From NCBI RefSeq assembly GCF_014212175.1, contig NZ_JACJVR010000090.1, forward strand, positions 1 through 64,000: DNA of 64,000 bases. Direction: 5' to 3'. The position numbers and the translations under genes were made by a program. The notes under the pieces were generated by a model. That model did no database searches. It saw only the letters and a program-made list of their open reading frames with translations, and was not told the DNA's origin. Shown piece after piece: positions 16,855-25,163 of the stretch (its first letter is position 1; the number at the start of each line of letters is the position of its first letter). This DNA comes from Cohnella xylanilytica (lineage in GTDB: Bacteria; Bacillota; Bacilli; Paenibacillales; Paenibacillaceae).

Positions 16855-17622
16855 TTACACCGTCGTGACGGCGATCGATCGATCCGCGAGCTGACGGAGC
16901 GTCTCCGGATCGATGCTCCGGTCGGTGACGATCGAATCGACGTCGGCCAGATCGGCGACGTGCGTGAACGCCTGCACGCCGAACTTGCTGGAATCGGCGA
17001 GCACGATGACCTGGTCGGCCATGCCGACCATCTTCTGCTTCACGCGCGCCTGAAGCTCGTTCGACTCGCTGATGCCCCGCTCCAGATGGACGCCCTTGCA
17101 CGACAAGAACGCCTTGTCGACGTGGTAGGCGTCCAGCGAGCGCTCGGCCAGCGGGCCGACGAACGACAGCGAACGCTGCGCGAGAATGCCGCCGGTGGAG
17201 ATGACCTCGATCTTCTCCTTGCCGGCGAGCTCGGTCGCGACCTTGATCGAGTTCGTGAGCACCGTCAGCGGAATGTCCGGCATGCTCGACGCCATGTACC
17301 AGGCGGTAGAGCTGGCATCCAGCAGGATGCGGTCCTTCGGCCGGATCAGCTTGACCGCTTCCGCCGCGATGCGCCTCTTCTCTTCCGCGCGGATGATCTC
17401 CCGCTCCGTATAGGGGATCTCCGCATGAAGAGGCTGCTGATCCTTGATGCTGACGGCGCCGCCATGCGAGCGGCGAAGGCGCCCGGCCATCTCCAGACGG
17501 TCGAGGTCGCGTCGGATCGTCTCCTCCGTCACCTGGCAGAGCTCGCTCAGCTCGGATACCCGAATGCTCCCCCTGTCGTTGACCAGCTGTACGATTTTCT
17601 CATAGCGTTCCGCGACCAGCAT
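16855..17622 (-). CDS. rhaR: DeoR/GlpR-family regulator of the rhamnose operon
   Basis: About 255 aa from the ATG at 17622. The N-terminal winged HTH has RYEKIVQLVNDRGSIRVSELSEL and TEETIRRDLDRLE, the DeoR signature; the C-terminal sensor domain has the sugar-phosphate isomerase-like pattern LLDASSTAWYMA, VISTGGIL and DKAFLSCKGVHLERGISE. It likely responds to a phosphorylated rhamnose intermediate. It is the last gene of rhaEW-ASRT-rhaA-rhaB-regulator, 37 nt after rhaB, and is the obvious candidate to bind the T-rich palindrome upstream of rhaEW. In B. subtilis a DeoR-type RhaR has this job; the symbol is by analogy. Confidence 0.88.
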   Translation of the reverse strand: MLVAERYEKIVQLVNDRGSIRVSELSELCQVTEETIRRDLDRLEMAGRLRRSHGGAVSIKDQQPLHAEIPYTEREIIRAEEKRRIAAEAVKLIRPKDRILLDASSTAWYMASSMPDIPLTVLTNSIKVATELAGKEKIEVISTGGILAQRSLSFVGPLAERSLDAYHVDKAFLSCKGVHLERGISESNELQARVKQKMVGMADQVIVLADSSKFGVQAFTHVADLADVDSIVTDRSIDPETLRQLADRSIAVTTV

Positions 17623-17659
17623 GGCACCTTCAACCTCTTTCCGTTCCTTCAAAATAGAG

Positions 17660-19138
17660 TTAGGCTCGCGATAAACCCGCGACGCGAAGGAAGCCGCCGT
17701 AGGCGTTCTCCCAAGCTTCGCGCTCCTGAGGCTCGTAGACCGTCACCGGGAACGAGTCGCGAACGACCTTGCGCGCTTCCCAGATGTCGGACAGCTCGCC
17801 TTGGGCGATCCATTGCACGACCAGATTGCCGATCGCGCTTCCTTCCGCGGGCCCCGCCCAGACGGGCTTGGCGATCGCGTTGGCCGACCATTGGCAGAGC
17901 AGCGCGTTCTGAATGCCGCCGCCGACCATGTGGAGGCCGTTGAAGCGCTGGCCCGAGAGCCGCTCCGTCAACTCTAGCACGTAACGATATTTGAGGGCAA
18001 GGCTCTCCAGAATGCAGCGGACGACTTCGCCCGGCTGCTCCGGCGCCTTCTGCCCCGTGCGCTCGCAGTACCGGCGAATCCGGCCGGGCATATCCCCGGG
18101 AGGCAGGAACGCGTCGTCGTCCGGATCGATGAAGGCCGCGAAGGCGGGCGCCTCGCCGGCCAGCTTCACCAGCTCGGGGAAGGTGTAGGACTGGCCGGCC
18201 CTCTCCCATTCCCGGCGCGTCTCGTTCAGAATCCACAGGCCCATGATGTTCTTGAGCAAGCGGAACGTCCCGTCGACGCCGCCTTCGTTCGTGAAGTTCA
18301 GCTCGCGCGCCAGGTCGCCGAGCACCGGCTGCCGGACCTCCGTCCCCATAAGCGACCACGTTCCGCAGCTCAAGTACGCGAACGAGCGGTCGAGCGCGGG
18401 AACGGCGGCGACGGCCGAGCCGGTGTCGTGCTCGGCGACGGCGTAGACGGGGATCGGGCCGACGCCGAGCTCCTCGATAAGCGACGGCCGCAAGGAGCCG
18501 ACCTGCGTTCCCGGATGGACGACCGGGGCGAACAGCGTCTCGGATACGCCGATCGCCTGCAGCAGCGTCTTATCCCATTCGTTCAGGACCGGGTTGTACA
18601 GCTGGGTCGTCGTCGCGTTCGTGAATTCGTTCGCCATCTCGCTCGTCAGGAAGTAGCGGAGCAGGTCCGGAATCATCAGGAACCGCTGGGCATCGCGAAG
18701 CATCGGCGATCTCGCCCGCTTGAGCGCGTACAGCTGGAAAATCGAGTTGAACGCCAGAAACTGGATGCCCGTGCGCGCGAACACGTCCGCCGCCGGAATC
18801 TCCTCGAACAGCTTCTCCATCATGCCGTCCGTATGGCGGTCCCGGTAATGATACGGGTTGCCGAGCAGCTCCCCGTTCGTGCCGATGAGCCCGAAGTCGA
18901 CGGCCCACGAATCGATGGCGAGGCTCTTCACTTCGACTTTTTGATGCTTCGCCTTCAGGAGTCCCTGCTTCAGCTCGTGATAGAGGCGGAGAATGTCCCA
19001 ATGCAGCCGGTCGCCGACCTGCACCGGGTCGTTGGGGAACCGGTGCAGGTCTTCGGTGACGATCTTGTTGCCCTCGAGGCGGCCGAGCAGCGCCCTTCCG
19101 CTGCTCGCCCCGAGATCGTAGGCGAGTACGTTAGCCAA
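17660..19138 (-). CDS. rhaB: Rhamnulokinase
   Basis: A 492-aa FGGY kinase that phosphorylates L-rhamnulose at C1. The N-terminal ATP motif is AYDLGASSGRALLG, followed by SWAVDFGLIGTNG, GNPYHYRDRHTDGMM and GIQFLAFNSIFQL, which are characteristic of rhamnulokinase; HDTGSAVAAVP, SCGTWSLMG and the C-terminal HMVGGGIQNALLCQ complete the fold. It lies 6 nt after rhaA. The pathway order rhamnose, rhamnulose, rhamnulose-1-P, dihydroxyacetone-P plus lactaldehyde is fully encoded here. Confidence 0.96.
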   Translation of the reverse strand: MANVLAYDLGASSGRALLGRLEGNKIVTEDLHRFPNDPVQVGDRLHWDILRLYHELKQGLLKAKHQKVEVKSLAIDSWAVDFGLIGTNGELLGNPYHYRDRHTDGMMEKLFEEIPAADVFARTGIQFLAFNSIFQLYALKRARSPMLRDAQRFLMIPDLLRYFLTSEMANEFTNATTTQLYNPVLNEWDKTLLQAIGVSETLFAPVVHPGTQVGSLRPSLIEELGVGPIPVYAVAEHDTGSAVAAVPALDRSFAYLSCGTWSLMGTEVRQPVLGDLARELNFTNEGGVDGTFRLLKNIMGLWILNETRREWERAGQSYTFPELVKLAGEAPAFAAFIDPDDDAFLPPGDMPGRIRRYCERTGQKAPEQPGEVVRCILESLALKYRYVLELTERLSGQRFNGLHMVGGGIQNALLCQWSANAIAKPVWAGPAEGSAIGNLVVQWIAQGELSDIWEARKVVRDSFPVTVYEPQEREAWENAYGGFLRVAGLSRA

Positions 19139-19144
19139 GCGGCA

Positions 19145-20404
19145 TCAACCTCGCTTCAGCAGAACTTCTTGCTCGTAGGCTTTGACGTCGGCGAGCCACT
19201 GCTCGCGGACCGGAACGCCCATTTTCTCGCAATAATAGTCCCATACCGCCCCGAACGGATATGTCTTGAACTCTTCGCTGAGCGCGAGACGCGTCGTGTA
19301 GTCGCCCGCGAGCTCGGCTTGGCGCAGCGCCTCGGCCGGCTCCAGCATCGCGCGGAGCAGCGCCTTGATCGTGTTGCGGGTGCCGATGACCCAAGCCGCG
19401 ACGCGGTTGATGCTGGCGTCGAAGAAGTCGAGGCCGATGTGCGTCTTGGCGAGCAGGTCGCCGCGCACGAGCTCGCGGCCGATGTCCAGCAGCTCGTCGT
19501 CGAGGATGACGACGTGGTCGCTGTCCCAGCGGACCGGGCGGCTGACGTGCAGCAGGATGCCTTCCGCGAACAGCGAGAGCGAGCTCAGCTTGTTGGAGAT
19601 GACCTCGGTCGGATGGAAGTGGCCGGCGTCGAGGCAGATCAGCTTGTTGTTCTGGATGCCGTAGCCCATATAGAATTCGTGGGACCCGACCGTGTACGCT
19701 TCCGCGCCGAGGCCGAACACCTTGCTCTCGACGGCGTCGAGGTTGTGGGCCGGGTTCAGCGGCTCCGCGAACACTTCGTCGAGCGATTCCTTCAGGCGGC
19801 GGCGCGGCGCCAGGCGGTCGGCCGGGATGTCCTTGTAGCCGTCCGGCACCCACACGTTCGTGACGCACGTCTGGCCGAGCTGCTCGCCGAAGTAGGCGCC
19901 GATGCGGCGGGACGCCTTGCAATGGTCGATCCAGAAGCGGCGGATGTCCGCGTCCGGATGGCTGAGCGTGAAGCCGTCGCTCGACTTCTCGTGCGAGAAG
20001 CAGGTCGGGTTGAAGTCGAGGCCGAGGCCCTGCTCCTTGGCCCAGTCGACCCACTTCGCGAAGTGGCGAGGCTCCAGCGCGTCAAGATCGACCTTCTCCT
20101 CCGTGTCGGCATAGATCGCGTGGAGATTGACTTTGTGCTTGCCGGGAATGAGTGAGAACGCTTTCTCGAGATCGGCGCGCAATTCCTCCGGCGTGCGGGC
20201 CGCTCCGGGGTAGTTGCCGGTGACGGCGATGCCGCCGGTCAGATCCTGGTCGCGGTTCAGGAAGCCGCGGACGTCGTCTCCTTGCCAGCAGTGCATGGAA
20301 ATTTTGATTTGCGCCAGTCGTTCCAGCACTTGATCGACGTCGATGCCGTGCTTGGCGTACAGTTCCTTCGCTTCGTTGTAGCTGCGCTCAATCGCGGAAG
20401 TCAT
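19145..20404 (-). CDS. rhaA: L-rhamnose isomerase
   Basis: A 419-aa metal-dependent isomerase converting L-rhamnose to L-rhamnulose. Diagnostic stretches are [14 protein letters not shown] near the N-terminus, [13 protein letters not shown] (metal site region), [34 protein letters not shown] and [18 protein letters not shown]. Length and motif order match the RhaA family. It lies between the ASRT-domain gene (19 nt) and rhaB (6 nt). Confidence 0.97.
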   Translation of the reverse strand: MTSAIERSYNEAKELYAKHGIDVDQVLERLAQIKISMHCWQGDDVRGFLNRDQDLTGGIAVTGNYPGAARTPEELRADLEKAFSLIPGKHKVNLHAIYADTEEKVDLDALEPRHFAKWVDWAKEQGLGLDFNPTCFSHEKSSDGFTLSHPDADIRRFWIDHCKASRRIGAYFGEQLGQTCVTNVWVPDGYKDIPADRLAPRRRLKESLDEVFAEPLNPAHNLDAVESKVFGLGAEAYTVGSHEFYMGYGIQNNKLICLDAGHFHPTEVISNKLSSLSLFAEGILLHVSRPVRWDSDHVVILDDELLDIGRELVRGDLLAKTHIGLDFFDASINRVAAWVIGTRNTIKALLRAMLEPAEALRQAELAGDYTTRLALSEEFKTYPFGAVWDYYCEKMGVPVREQWLADVKAYEQEVLLKRG

Positions 20405-20423
20405 GAGGCTGCCCCTCCTCCGT

Positions 20424-20795
20424 TTATTTGACCGGGTAGGCGACGACCGACATCAAGGCGTTCTCGGCCTGGGTCGCGTCCAGTCGGCTGTATTGGACGA
20501 AAATCGGAATATCGCTGCGCACCTCGATCGCGTAGGGAACGCCGACCGGAATCGACGTCCCCTCCTTGGCGAGGGATGAGGTGCGAATATGCTTGGTGCG
20601 CCTGGGCGGGACGACGACGAGGATGTCCTCGATCGGCTCCCGGTCTTCGAAGTAGATCGTGAAGTTCAGCAGCGCTTCCTCGGACGACACGTTCAGCACG
20701 CAGACCGACTCGTGGCTCTCGAGGGAGCCCGCGCTCGTCGGCGGAATGTAGCCGTCCGGTATGATCCAATTCTTCTCTCCTCTGGCGAGGTGCAT
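20424..20795 (-). CDS. ASRT-like (sensory rhodopsin transducer family) small protein
   Basis: A 123-aa beta-rich protein starting [19 protein letters not shown], with [30 protein letters not shown] and a C-terminal [21 protein letters not shown]. This is the pattern of the Anabaena sensory rhodopsin transducer family, whose Bacillota members occur next to sugar genes and form tetramers that can bind carbohydrate in the related structures. Its place between rhaEW and rhaA, 19-22 nt from each, ties it to rhamnose use. No rhodopsin is present. It may be a sugar-binding accessory protein or a mutarotase substitute (no rhaM is seen); function is inference. Confidence 0.75.
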   Translation of the reverse strand: MHLARGEKNWIIPDGYIPPTSAGSLESHESVCVLNVSSEEALLNFTIYFEDREPIEDILVVVPPRRTKHIRTSSLAKEGTSIPVGVPYAIEVRSDIPIFVQYSRLDATQAENALMSVVAYPVK

Positions 20796-20817
20796 GGATT
20801 CGCCCTCCTCTAATGGA

Positions 20818-22887
20818 TTAGCGGGTGAACGCGGCCGGAACGCCGCCGTCGATCGTCAGCATGCAGCCCGTCGTCTTGGCCGCCTTGGACGAGGCGAAGA
20901 ACGCGACGCCTTCCGCGATGTCCTTCGGATAGATGTTGACGAGCAGCGTCGTGCGCTTGCGGTAGTACTCTTCGAGTTGGTCCGGCTCGATGCCGTAAGC
21001 GGCGGCCCGCTCGTTGCGCCAGTTGCTGTTCCAGATGGCGGAGCCTTGCAGGATGGCGTCCGGCAGAATCGTGTTGACGCGGATGCCGAGCTCGCCGCCT
21101 TCGGCCGCGATGCAGCGGGCCAGATGCGCTTCGAGCGCCTTCGCCGAGCTGTAGGCGGTGACGTTCTTGCCGGCGTAGACGGAGTTCTTGGAGCCGATGA
21201 ACACCATGCTGCCGCCGATCGCCTGCGTCTTCATGACCTTGAACGCTTCGCGCGCCACGAGGAAGTAGCCGGTGCCGAGCACGTTCATGTTCAGGTTCCA
21301 TTCCTTGAGCGACGTCTCGTCGAACGGGCTGGACGTGGCCAGGCCGGCGTTGTTGACGATGATGTCGACGCCGCCGTAGGTCAGGGCCGTTTGCGCGTAA
21401 GCCGCCTTCACCGCTTCTTCGTCGGTTACGTCCATTTTAACGGCGATGGCCCGGTTCTCGCCATACTTGGCGTTGATCTCGGCGGCGACCTTCTCGGCGC
21501 CTTCGAGGTTCAGGTCGGCGAGCACGACGTGCGCGCCTTCGGAGACGAGGCGGCGGGCCGTCTCGCTGCCGATGCCGCCGGCGCCGCCCGTAATGAACGC
21601 GACCTGGCGGGAGAATTCGGCTTCCGGCGGAGCGAGCGACAGCTTGTAAAGCTCGAGCGGCCAGTATTCGACGTTGTAGGATTCGTTCTCGCTGAGAGAG
21701 ACGAATTCGCCGAGAGCCGTCGCGCCGCGCATGACGGCGATCGCGCGGTGGTACAGGGCGCCGCTCACCTGCGAGTTGGCCCAGCTCTTGCCGGTGTTGA
21801 TCATGCCGACGCCGGGGATAAGGATGACGCGCGGAGCGGCTTCGAACATGACGTCCCCTTCGTTTTTGTTGCGCTCGAAGTAGGCTTTGTATTGCTCTTT
21901 GTAGGCGGCGATGCCGTCCTTCAGGATCGCCTTCAGGCCTTCGACGTCGTCCGCGTTCGGCGTCCAGTCGACGAACAGCGGCACGACCTTCGTGTGCACG
22001 AGGTGGTCCGGGCAAGCGGCGCCGACTTGGGACAGCTTCGGCGAATTCTCGCCACCGACAAACGCGAGCACGTCGTCCTGGTCGTCGAAGGAGAGGATCA
22101 TCTTCTTGGAGTCGCTGACGGCTCCGCGCACGGTCGGCATGATCTCGGCCGCGATCTTGCGGCGAACGTCGGCCGGCAGGGCCGCATGCTTCGCGCCGCC
22201 GAACAGCTTCGCTTCGTCGACGCGGGCTTCGATGTAAGCCTCGGCTTCGGAGATGATCTTGATCGTCTGCGCGTACGCTTCCTCGGATGTCTCGCCCCAG
22301 GTGACGAGGCCGTGCTTCTCCATGAGCACGAGCTCGGCCTTCGGGTTGGCGAGCACGCCTTGGGCGATCATCTTGGACAGCGTGAAGCCCGGGCGGACGT
22401 ACGGCACCCACACGAAGCGGTCGCCGAAGATCTCCTTGGCGAGCTCCTTGCCGTTATGCGCGCAGCAGAGGCTGATGATAGAGTCCGGATGGGTATGGTC
22501 GACGTGCTTGAACGGGAGAAAAGCATGCAGAAGCGTCTCGATCGAAGCGCGGGGATGCTTGGCGTCGATCATGCAGTTCGCGAGGTACGCGACCATGTCT
22601 TCGTCGGTCATCGCGTCCAGCTCGAACAGCGGGCGGATGTCGTCCATGCGCAGGCCGGTGAAGTTGCCGGCCTTCATCGTCGCGAGGTCGGAGCCGCTCC
22701 CCTTCACGTACATCACTTCGACGTCGCGACCGCGGAAGTCCTTGATCACCGTTTTGGCCGACGTATTGCCGCCGCCCCAGTTGCAGACGCGGCGATCCGC
22801 GCCGATCAGGTTCGAACGGTAGACGAGTTGATCGAGTCCGCTCTCGTATTGCGATGCTTTCGAAGAGTCCCACAAGCTTTGTACCAT
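20818..22887 (-). CDS. rhaEW: Bifunctional rhamnulose-1-phosphate aldolase / lactaldehyde dehydrogenase-type SDR
   Basis: A 689-aa fusion. Residues 1 to about 400 are a class II aldolase/adducin domain with NWGGGNTSAK, VKGSGSDLA, the zinc-ligand motif HTHPDS and EKHGLVTWG. Residues from about 430 are a short-chain dehydrogenase with the NAD motif ITGGAGGIG, NNAGLA and the catalytic YSSAK (Tyr-x-x-x-Lys). The aldolase splits rhamnulose-1-P into dihydroxyacetone phosphate and L-lactaldehyde, which the SDR then oxidises or reduces. This matches B. subtilis RhaEW (YuxG). First gene of the operon, directly behind the palindromic operator. Confidence 0.94.
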   Translation of the reverse strand: MVQSLWDSSKASQYESGLDQLVYRSNLIGADRRVCNWGGGNTSAKTVIKDFRGRDVEVMYVKGSGSDLATMKAGNFTGLRMDDIRPLFELDAMTDEDMVAYLANCMIDAKHPRASIETLLHAFLPFKHVDHTHPDSIISLCCAHNGKELAKEIFGDRFVWVPYVRPGFTLSKMIAQGVLANPKAELVLMEKHGLVTWGETSEEAYAQTIKIISEAEAYIEARVDEAKLFGGAKHAALPADVRRKIAAEIMPTVRGAVSDSKKMILSFDDQDDVLAFVGGENSPKLSQVGAACPDHLVHTKVVPLFVDWTPNADDVEGLKAILKDGIAAYKEQYKAYFERNKNEGDVMFEAAPRVILIPGVGMINTGKSWANSQVSGALYHRAIAVMRGATALGEFVSLSENESYNVEYWPLELYKLSLAPPEAEFSRQVAFITGGAGGIGSETARRLVSEGAHVVLADLNLEGAEKVAAEINAKYGENRAIAVKMDVTDEEAVKAAYAQTALTYGGVDIIVNNAGLATSSPFDETSLKEWNLNMNVLGTGYFLVAREAFKVMKTQAIGGSMVFIGSKNSVYAGKNVTAYSSAKALEAHLARCIAAEGGELGIRVNTILPDAILQGSAIWNSNWRNERAAAYGIEPDQLEEYYRKRTTLLVNIYPKDIAEGVAFFASSKAAKTTGCMLTIDGGVPAAFTR

Positions 22888-22911
22888 GATTTCAGACCTC
22901 CGGATGATTGG

Positions 22912-22991
22912 TTTTGTTTTTGTTTTTGCTTATTTGGATTATAGCATTTTTGTTTTTGTTTGAATATCCGTTTTCAAACAAAAACAAAAAT
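22912..22991 (-). promoter_or_regulatory. rha promoter with 19-bp perfect inverted repeat and extra half-site
   Basis: ATTTTTGTTTTTGTTTGAA (22946-22964) and its exact complement (22973-22991) flank an 8-nt spacer. A third, direct copy TTTTGTTTTTGTTTTTG lies at 22912-22928. On the minus strand a consensus -10 TATAAT (22938-22943) falls between them. DeoR-type regulators bind such repeated T-rich sites; the operon's own regulator is the likely ligand. Confidence 0.75.
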
Positions 22992-23031
22992 AAATCTCTC
23001 CCGTTTTGTCGAAAACGGAAGAGATTTTTTT
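22992..23031. terminator. Bidirectional terminator upstream of the rha operon
   Basis: A 15-bp stem with one mismatch (AAATCTCT.CCGTTTT against its complement) and a GTCG loop. On the plus strand it is followed by TTTTTTTG; on the minus strand by the T-rich operator arm. It ends the upstream minus-strand operon (last gene at 23375) and shields rhaEW. Confidence 0.75.
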
Positions 23032-23065
23032 GTTGCTTCTATTTTGGCGAACGAGCCGGCACTGT

Positions 23066-23275
23066 CGACAAGACGGGTTTTTCCGCTTGTTGAAGCCTCT
23101 CTCGCCTCTGCGATGCCCAACAAGACGGTTTTTTCCGCTTATTGGAGCCTTACTCGACGCTGCGGCGCCCAACAAGACGGTTTTTTCCGCTTGTTGGAGC
23201 CTCTCTCGACGCTGCGGCGCCCAACAAGACGGTTTTTTCCGCTTGTTGGAGCCTTACTCGACACTGCGGCGCCTA
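23066..23275. repeat. Four tandem 52-bp repeats with internal palindrome
   Basis: Units start with CAAGACGG at about 23069, 23121, 23173 and 23225, exactly 52 bp apart. Each holds CAACAAG...CTTGTTG as an imperfect palindrome around a GGTTTTTTCC core and ends in a CTCGACGCTGCGGCGCC-type stretch. The open frame running through it is repetitive and has no recognisable protein, so the 330-bp gap 23040-23374 is treated as non-coding. Confidence 0.8.
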
Positions 23276-23374
23276 ATTGCTCCCCGTCGTGCCGAACCTT
23301 ATGGCGGCGGACGGCCCCGGCCTGTCTATGGCAGCCGAAGCCAACAGCCGACAGCTGACGCAAGCGCTGGCGTA

Positions 23375-23806
23375 TTACGCCTTCTTGTTCCGCATCGCCG
23401 GCAGAAGCTTCGGACCCTCGCCATCGCCAGAGGCCTCGCCGCTCGCCCACTCCTGGTATTCCGGCGACTCCATGGCGTACAACGCGATCCGCCCTTCGGA
23501 GTCGTAGTGCACGCCCCACCCGAACTTCTTCGGCAAAGCCGAAGCGCGCAGGCACGGATGCGGCTTCGAGAACAGCTCGTTCCAGATTTCCTCCCGCCGG
23601 CTCTCCCATTCTTCCTCCGGCACGCCCTTATGGCGGATGTGCACCTGATAGAGAAGCTCCTCGTGCGTATAGACGTACGGATTCCGCAACAGCAGCTCGT
23701 ACTGGATGACGTGTGCCGGCGGAGTCTCTTTATGGGAAGTCGGCACGACGCCGCGTTCGACCGGGCAGTCGGCGGAGACGAGGATCAACGTATCCTTGTA
23801 ACTCAT
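23375..23806 (-). CDS. DUF6157-like conserved hypothetical protein
   Basis: A 143-aa cytosolic protein with the pattern YKDTLILVSADCPVERG, VIQYELLLRNPYVYTHEELLYQVH, KPHPCLRASALPKKFGWGVHYD and RIALYAMESPEYQ. I recall this as the DUF6157 family, which has no assigned function. No catalytic motif stands out; the conserved CLRASxLxKKFGWGxHxDxxGR segment is the likely active or binding region. Its ATG overlaps the stop of the cysteine hydrolase gene (ATGA), so it is the last gene of that operon. Confidence 0.75.
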   Translation of the reverse strand: MSYKDTLILVSADCPVERGVVPTSHKETPPAHVIQYELLLRNPYVYTHEELLYQVHIRHKGVPEEEWESRREEIWNELFSKPHPCLRASALPKKFGWGVHYDSEGRIALYAMESPEYQEWASGEASGDGEGPKLLPAMRNKKA

Positions 23807-24297
23807 GGGTTCGAATTCACCGCCGCCCTGACGACCGGGTGGGAGATCAGGTTGCGGTCGCGATAGGCGGCCGTAACGGCGTCGGCATGCTCGCTCAAGA
23901 TGCCGCCCTGCAGCAGAACCGCGCGGAAGCCGCGTTCGACCGCTCCGTTATACGTCGCGAGAACGCAATACTGGGCCGCGTAACCCGAGACGATGACCAG
24001 GTCGGGAGCATGCTCCCGCAGAATGGCTTCCAGATTCGTCTCCCAAAAAGCGTTCGAATGCACCTTCTCGATCTGAAGGTCCGAAGAGGCCGCGACGATC
24101 TCCGGAATCTCGGCTAATCTCTCTTCGCCCGCGTCCTTCTCCTCCACGTCCCGGATGCGGATAATCGGATGTCCGGCCTCTCTCAGCATCCCGGCCACGT
24201 AATTGATGTGTTCGCACGCGCGATTCACGTCCATCCGATCCCGGTACGGATCGATGAACAGCTTCTGCATGTCGATGATGAGCATGGCCAGCTTCAA
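23803..24297 (-). CDS. Cysteine hydrolase, isochorismatase superfamily
   Basis: About 164 aa. The catalytic triad of the superfamily is visible: Asp in LIIDMQKLF, Lys in EKVHSNAFW and the nucleophilic Cys in VSGYAAQYCVLATY. Relatives hydrolyse isochorismate, nicotinamide or other amides; the specificity cannot be read here. The start is taken as TTG at 24297, which has GGAGGGAAG at good spacing and overlaps the previous stop as TATTGA; the ATG at 24285 is the alternative. It is coupled to the AAC(3)-like gene upstream and the DUF6157-like gene downstream. Confidence 0.87.
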   Translation of the reverse strand: MKLAMLIIDMQKLFIDPYRDRMDVNRACEHINYVAGMLREAGHPIIRIRDVEEKDAGEERLAEIPEIVAASSDLQIEKVHSNAFWETNLEAILREHAPDLVIVSGYAAQYCVLATYNGAVERGFRAVLLQGGILSEHADAVTAAYRDRNLISHPVVRAAVNSNP

Positions 24298-25121
24298 TAC
24301 TCTTCCCTCCCTGCGGGGTTGTCCTTCAGCCATTCGACGGCGAAGTCGACGCCGTCCCGCTGCCGGAACAGCTTCGATGCCGCGACGCCGATCCGCCCGT
24401 TCGTCACCGGGCGGCCGGGGCTCGCTTCGAACGCCTCGCCGAGCTCGTCGAAGCGGTCCGTGTCGAAGGCGATCTCGCGGTATTTCTTCCATACCCGCAC
24501 GCCGTTCTCCAGAACCGGAGCCCCCTCCCAAGCCAGCGGCGGGTTCGGAACCCGGTTCTCGGCCAAGTGGAACGACGTGTTGCTGTCGTAGGAGACTCCC
24601 AGCAGGAGCACCTTGCCGTCCAGGTCGTAGACGCGGGCGAGCGGCGACCGCTCGCCCAGTCCGAACTCCAGCGAATGGTCCGTGACGATGAACTCGGCGT
24701 CCTTCCCCCATGCCGCGAACGACAAGGCGGGATGGTCGCTGCGGAGCACGCCGGCGAACGTCCGGAAGCATTCCGGGATCGCGCCCATCCCCCTCGTCGG
24801 CGTCACCTTCGGGTCGAACGCCGGCATCGTCTTCCGGATCGTCTCCCACCACGATTCCGGCACGGGTGGCTTCATCCATTTGGACGGCTCCGAGTAGTCG
24901 CCGGTATGAGTCGGCATGACCAGGTTGCCTTGCGGCGTGATCGTCTCCATCAAGGCTTGGACGACCGCGACGGGGCCGCCGCATACCCACCCGATCCGGC
25001 TCAGCGAGGAGTGGACGATCAGCGTATCCCCCGCCCGCACTCCGATGGCGCGCAAGTCTTCTGCGAGACTGTCGACGGTGACGACGTTCGAGCTTCTTAA
25101 TATTGCGCGTTGTTCGTTCAT
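24294..25121 (-). CDS. AAC(3)-family N-acetyltransferase
   Basis: A 275-aa protein of the aminoglycoside 3-N-acetyltransferase fold. Family patterns are GDTLIVHSSLSRIGWVCGGP near the N-terminus, LVMPTHTGDYSEP, TPTRGMGAIPECFR and VLRSDHPALSFAAWG, with the conserved His of the acetyl-CoA site. Chromosomal members of this family (YokD-like) often act on substrates other than aminoglycosides. The operon context, with a hydrolase, a VOC protein and a cyclase, suggests modification of a small molecule. Resistance should not be assumed. Confidence 0.88.
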   Translation of the reverse strand: MNEQRAILRSSNVVTVDSLAEDLRAIGVRAGDTLIVHSSLSRIGWVCGGPVAVVQALMETITPQGNLVMPTHTGDYSEPSKWMKPPVPESWWETIRKTMPAFDPKVTPTRGMGAIPECFRTFAGVLRSDHPALSFAAWGKDAEFIVTDHSLEFGLGERSPLARVYDLDGKVLLLGVSYDSNTSFHLAENRVPNPPLAWEGAPVLENGVRVWKKYREIAFDTDRFDELGEAFEASPGRPVTNGRIGVAASKLFRQRDGVDFAVEWLKDNPAGREEY

Positions 25122-25163
25122 AAGGCGCTCCTCCGCGAATCGATGAAGCTCCTTGACCCGCTT

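Noticed and set aside
18428-22944. Long plus-strand frames opposite rhaB, rhaA and rhaEW
   Set aside because: They are shadows of genes with full family motifs on the minus strand and have no recognisable domain.
22960-23866. Plus-strand frames with repeated RRFFPLVGALL-like protein text
   Set aside because: The text comes from the 52-bp DNA repeat being read in frame, and it runs antisense into the DUF6157-like gene.
24294-25121. Aminoglycoside resistance gene
   Set aside because: Fold membership is clear, but chromosomal AAC(3)-like proteins in metabolic operons often do not act on aminoglycosides; resistance cannot be claimed from sequence.
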